Shown one piece after another: positions 59,640 to 64,000 of a stretch of 64,000 bases of DNA. This DNA is from Xiphophorus maculatus (taxonomy: Eukaryota > Chordata > Actinopteri > Cyprinodontiformes > Poeciliidae): positions 5,771,882 to 5,835,881 of the forward strand of contig NC_036454.1 of assembly GCF_002775205.1 (NCBI RefSeq). The letters are read 5' to 3'. Both the position numbers and the translations under genes were made by a program. Numbering within the stretch: the stretch's first letter is position 1; each line of letters begins with the position of its first letter. The notes below the pieces were generated by a model, which searched no databases, was not told the origin of the DNA, and saw only the letters and a program-made list of their open reading frames with translations.

Positions 59640-60515
59640 TCACTAATAAAAATGTCTTCTTCCCCCCCCGAGATAATATTATTTGATGTTAGCGTCTCAT
59701 TGGAGTGGATGGAAATCACATGTGGGGTTCCCCCAGGCTCAATCCTCAGACTCCTCCAATTCAATATCTTTATCACAGCAAGAATTAAGATTATCTATGA
59801 TATCTATGCAGATGATACACAGAGAGCTGTGTATGATGACGATGTCACCAAGTGGCTCTGAACCCGTCCAATCACTGAACAGATGATTAGAACAGATAAA
59901 GTGTGGATGTGCTGCAACATTCTCCAGCTGAACAGAAACAAAACTGAAGTTATATTTGGACCTAAAGAGAAATGCGGCGTCAGCGCCCAGACTCAGTTAT
60001 TACGGTTAGAAACTAGAAATCAGGCCCAAAATCTGGGTGTGAACCTTCAGAGCCACATACAGACAGTTACAAAGTCAGCCTTCTCTCCAGGATTAAAGGG
60101 ATTAAAGGACGAACGTCCCGTCTAGATGTAGAGAAACTCGTGCACGCGTTTATCTTTAGCTGCGTTTTTTAGTGCCACCACCATACATTAAAGATCTGCA
60201 GTTGTCATAGCAACTGCAGTTCTGGTTCTGGGGTCTTCGTCCCCAGAACCAGAACCAAACATGGAGAAGCAGCATTCAGCTTCTATGCACCACAAATCTG
60301 GAACAAACGTCCATAAAACTCCAAAGCAGCCGAAACATTGAGTTCCTTAAAATCTAGACTTCTGATTCGTTATAAGTGGAACATCGATCAACATATTTGA
60401 TACGTATTGATTCTGATGATGGGATTTGACTAAATATTACTGTTTTACTGTCTGATGTAAAACACTTTGAACTGCCGTGTTGCTGAAACACAAATAAACT
60501 TCTGATTCGATGATT
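59640..60515 (+). mobile_element. L2-type LINE fragment with broken reverse transcriptase
   Basis: The plus strand encodes pieces of an L2-clade RT: GVPPGSILRLLQFNIF, then YADDTQ (the catalytic YADD motif), [16 protein letters not shown] and [17 protein letters not shown]. Further down AFIFS-, APQIWNK- and LKSRL-like remnants lie in other frames. Several frameshifts and an internal deletion make it inactive. It ends with ACACTTTGAACTGCCGTGTT and AAATAAACTTCTGATTC, an L2-like 3' end. Confidence 0.85.
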
Positions 60516-61398
60516 CTGTGTTGGTCTGTCAAAAGTTAAAACCTTCAGTTATTTGAAACCTGACTTCCTGTGGGGCCAGTCGCATTAAATCAGACACATC
60601 TGCAACCTGCTGAGTTTGTCTGCCTGAAAAACCAAAGATTTGTCTCAGAACAGTGAGACTGACTGCACATTTTAAACAGAAGTAAAAATGGTATTTTTCA
60701 TGCATAAGCAAATGAAACTGGAACCAGATTGATGCAATTGTTGCTGAACTCTTGTGTAAGTACATGTTCAGGTGTGTTTGCTCCATTAAATAAATATTTG
60801 TCAGGTGATTATTGGAGAAAATAAAAGACATTTAGTGAGTCTGCAGCAATAAAAGCAGCATTTAGGTCACTGTGTTTGGAACCGAAAAATAATGAAAAAG
60901 GTGTGGTTATTTAAAGTTTGTATTTTAAGATTAGAATTTGTTTTTAGGATTTTTTTGTTCGTTTTTAATTTCTGCAATAAAAAAAAAAAGACTAGCACAT
61001 TTTTATGTCTGCTTTTAATCTCGCTTCAAATACCAAACTGCACACTGGACTCAGATTGTTACCATTTTATCATCTTATTTAGCTCCATTACTATAATATA
61101 TGCTACTTGGTTTTAATGCTTTTGATCATTATCACAAATTTTGTGCCAATTTCCCCAGAGGATGTATGTGTTAAAAAATCCCCAATGAAACAGCAACATG
61201 ATTAGTGCATTTAATAAACTTTTCTTAATAACAAACTAAATTTATTTTATCTTTATACAAGTTTAAGGCAACCAACCATATTCTTCTGTGTATGTTCAGT
61301 TTTTTTTCTAAAGAGAAACAAAAACATGACTACAGATCAAATGTTAAAATTTGTGATGGATTTTTACCAATTTCACAGAGAACCTAGCCTTGTGTATA

Positions 61399-61415
61399 GC
61401 GCCCTCTGCTGGTAG
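61399..61415 (-). promoter_or_regulatory. CTCF-like motif
   Basis: The minus strand reads CTACCAGCAGAGGGCGCTA, a close match to the CTCF core. Confidence 0.4.
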
Positions 61416-61478
61416 CTGGTCAGAACTCAAAATATCAGGTTTTTATTTATTTTTCTAAATTATTGTTAGAAGTTTCTT

Positions 61479-61658
61479 AAAGAAGAGGATTAGAGCCACT
61501 GGGAAAAAATAATGAGTTTTCTTCAGAATTTTGACTTTTTCTCAAAATTAACTTTTTGCTCAAAATGTATTTTTTCACATTATTCTGATTTTATTTTGTC
61601 AGAATCCTGAGAAAAAAAGTCATAATTTATTTTCAGCGGCTCTTATCTTCTTCCGTAG
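61479..61658. mobile_element. Family A element, short GCCACTG-ended copy
   Basis: The left end GAAGAGGATTAGAGCCACTG and the right end in reverse complement GAAGAAGATAAGAGCCGCTG are nearly identical inverted repeats of at least 20 bp, enclosing only about 130 bp of TTTCTCAAAATT-like core. This is the smallest complete copy. Confidence 0.75.
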
Positions 61659-62702
61659 TTTCCGAGTCACATCTGCAGATTTTTAAATTCAAAACCAACT
61701 TTTTTCCCCCCATTTTGTTAATATTGTGATTTTAAAAAATACTTTCAAATATTACAGCAAACAACAAATCAGTGAGATTTCAAGAAAAACAACCAGACAT
61801 AAATTCAGATTAGCATTTTTATTGTTTATATGTCATTTCTGCGCAAATATATGTTGGAGGAAAAAATAAAAAGGAAAATAATAAACTATTTGGAAACTGG
61901 AAGTTCAGTTCCAACTGTGTTTTCTATCAAATTTAAGTCAAACTAAATTAGTAATAATAAAATCCTTTGTTAGAATCACTGAACTGAAAAACAAAAGCTC
62001 AGGGAGGCGATGTGTGTGCATAGCTTATAACAACCTCCAGAGGGAAAAAAAACTAAAAATATTTAAATAAATGCTTTAAAAGAAAATAAAACGAGGCGGT
62101 GATGTAAACCCAAAGAGACTAAACTTTCAGTGGTTCATCCCCAAAACGTGAGAAAAGATAACGGTGCGATTCTTTAGCATGCGACGCTGGACAGACAAGC
62201 TGCACTGGAGTGAGGAAACTGAACGGGTCAGATAACGAGGATTAAAACCCAACTTTTCTCTAGAGTATAAGATTTAACGGCTTCAGGGAGACTTGCAAGT
62301 CATTTTTTAATTTCTAAAAATCAGAAGAAGAGAAGAAAACACGAAACATCTTCACTTGGAAACCTTTAGAAAAGATGGCGGCATTGTTTTGTTGTATGAG
62401 CTTTTGAAAAAACATTTTCTCACTTAGAAACATTACGAGTGTGAGCTTTAAAGAATACTTTGTAACAATAAGAAAAAGTGGATTCTAATCCTCAAAACAA
62501 ACTAAAAGTTAACATTTGTTACCATTTTCAGATAATTTGCAAGAAAAGAAGCGAAGAACCCGAACCCAGCCAGCTGGTCCCGAGAACAATCACTTCCTTT
62601 CTGTTTGGAGCCTTCAGTGACACATTTACTCCAGCTTTCCTGTTTCAGTCACGTTTGTTCACGGTAAATCCACGTAAACGACACAGTAAACACGCCGTCG
62701 CC

Positions 62703-62717
62703 CCACCAGGGGGCAGC
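62703..62717 (+). promoter_or_regulatory. CTCF-like motif
   Basis: CCACCAGGGGGCAGC is an exact consensus-type CTCF core in a CpG-containing context. Confidence 0.5.
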
Positions 62718-63267
62718 AAAGAGCTGAACAGAAAATTCTCCAGACGAGACGTTTCTCTGCAGCTGGACCCAAAGAAAAGCGGTTCGTCCAGCCGGGCAGA
62801 ACCGATTTCTTCTGGTTAATCCTTCATGGAAACAAAGCAGCGAGTGGGAAAAAAAAACCAAACTGCATATTTCTCTCCTCACCATCATGAGCACAAATCC
62901 TACGGCTGCTCTCATGATGCTTTTGGCTCATTAGAGAGAAAACTTAAAGGCACAGATTCCCCTGATCGACAGGGAGGAAAACATCCCCGTTTATCCTAAA
63001 CTTTTAGTTTCACTTTTAGTGTTGGAAGTGGGAGTTTTCACACTGAGTCAAAGTATTTTTGATTCTGTTTCAGTGAAACGCTGCTGCTCAGCTGTAAATC
63101 TGGAACCCAAACCAGCAGGATTACAGATTAGCAGCGAGGACTTTAGAGGAACGTCACTGACATTTAGGAGAAACCGAAGACGCTGCCGAGTGTTTGAGGC
63201 TACAAAGAAACCAGAAATAAATGTAGAGATTCAGGAGAGGTGATTCAAGCCTTTCCCCATTGATTCA

Positions 63268-63541
63268 AGTAGATGATTAGTAGTAGAGCCATTTTAGATA
63301 GAAAAAAGGAGCAACTTTCTGCCAAAAAACTAACATTTAAAAAAAAAAATTAAAAGAAAATTTCTGAGATTAATCTAAAAATTTCAGAGTTTGAAAGCTA
63401 AATTTTTGCTAGAAAATAACTGAAATTTTGAGACTAATCGCTAGAAAATGTTTGAGCTTATTCTAAAAACTTCTCAGTTTTGTGACAAAAATTTACTCCT
63501 TTTTTTTCTTTTCTACGATGGCCCTGATACTCCGCTGTAGG
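63268..63541. mobile_element. Family A element with both ends
   Basis: The left end TAGTAGAGCCATTTTAGATA and the right end in reverse complement GTATCAGGGCCATCGTAG match the family terminal repeat. The core contains TTTCTGAGATTAATCTAAAA. It is about 270 bp. Confidence 0.7.
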
Positions 63542-64000
63542 AAACATAGTGGCAACGTTTCGGCTGCAAGAAAAGCAACAAGGTTTCCTGACCAAAGCGA
63601 GGAGAAATCGCTGGAAAAACGCTGAACTGTCAGTTTTAAATCTGCGGATTGAGCTTTTTGTCTGACCTCTCATCGGGTCACAGAACTGCACTCCTGATTT
63701 ATTAAACACAAAAAATTAGAGAAAGTTTTCCTGTCGACAGGAGACAAACTATTTTGGTGGCTGTTTTTTTCCTATTCTGTTAAACAGTCGATTGTTCCTC
63801 TCTTGACATTTTCTGATCTTATTTATCGTCTTTCAGTTTTAACAACAAGCTGCAGACAAAATGGATGATATCTGAAACCTCTGAACGTCTTCATTGGAAA
63901 TCCCTGCAACATATTCACACACAGTGAGGAGCATTTTGTGCATTCCCTTCAACATCACAAAGATACAGCTTTAACAGAGCGCAGGCCAACGCTGCAACAA

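Larger units (their letters stand above)
52601..61798. other. Region right of the chemokine gene: repeats, no gene recognised
   Basis: No coding exon could be identified on either strand. It contains the GTAAC-type array, family G, L and E copies, an L2 LINE fragment and the family A element at 61479-61658, all listed separately. The piece at about 58540-58980 has no repeat that I recognise. Longer open frames (55215-55652 and 57000-57425, minus) lack recognisable motifs. Confidence 0.5.
61799..64000 (-). other. Possible 3' UTR of an off-window minus-strand gene
   Basis: A minus-strand AATAAA (61818-61823) sits at the left edge of a stretch with few repeats (except the family A element at 63268-63541). 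No coding exon is visible. The neighbour could be ccng2, which lies beyond CXCL13 in human, but this is a guess from synteny only. Alternatively it is plain intergenic DNA. Confidence 0.2.

Noticed and set aside
59640..60515. Reverse-transcriptase motifs as an endogenous retrovirus
   Set aside because: The RT words (YADDTQ with FGPK context) and the 3' end are those of L2-type LINEs; no LTR, gag, protease or env-like sequence is seen.

Overview
The window is nuclear DNA from a ray-finned fish, most likely a percomorph teleost. It is AT-rich, the genes are split by GT-AG introns, and the intergenic and intronic DNA is packed with short non-autonomous transposons, L2-type LINE fragments, microsatellites and CpG-poor low-complexity sequence. 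The species cannot be named from the sequence. There are no prokaryotic genes, no CRISPR array and no endogenous retrovirus that I can see.

Four protein-coding loci can be supported by exon-level reading. (1) The first two coding exons of fras1 (minus strand, 13084 to 6456), with the promoter region at about 13.1-13.6 kb; the rest of the gene lies beyond the left edge. (2) A complete mrpl1 (minus strand, 29277 to 18720, nine coding exons, 320 aa), the mitochondrial large-subunit ribosomal protein uL1m. (3) A complete cnot6l (plus strand, 32950 to 43868, eleven coding exons, 552 aa), the LRR plus EEP-nuclease deadenylase of the CCR4-NOT complex, with a probable non-coding first exon near 30.2 kb and a probable long 3' UTR. 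(4) A complete small CXC chemokine (minus strand, 52475 to 49718, four exons, 102 aa). Read in reverse, the order chemokine, cnot6l, mrpl1, fras1 with these relative strands matches human 4q21 (CXCL13, CNOT6L, MRPL1, FRAS1), so the chemokine is best called cxcl13-like.

mrpl1 and cnot6l are divergent with their 5' ends about 0.9 kb apart, sharing a GC-rich housekeeping-type promoter region. The genes are neighbours by ancient synteny; nothing suggests they act in one pathway. Their functions are mitochondrial translation, mRNA deadenylation, extracellular matrix (FRAS1) and leukocyte attraction.

The rest is repeats. The most striking is a family present about eleven times in 64 kb: inverted terminal repeats enclosing a degenerate AT-rich satellite core. 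Other multi-copy families are marked B to G and L below. Further items of interest are a duplicated chemokine core promoter without a gene behind it (about 49.1 kb), a roughly 700-bp CpG-retaining degenerate GTAAC-type array (53.5-54.2 kb), a 1.4-kb minisatellite in fras1 intron 1, and several strong CTCF-like and RFX X-box-like motifs, some carried by repeats. The right end (about 61.8-64 kb) may be the 3' UTR of a further minus-strand gene.
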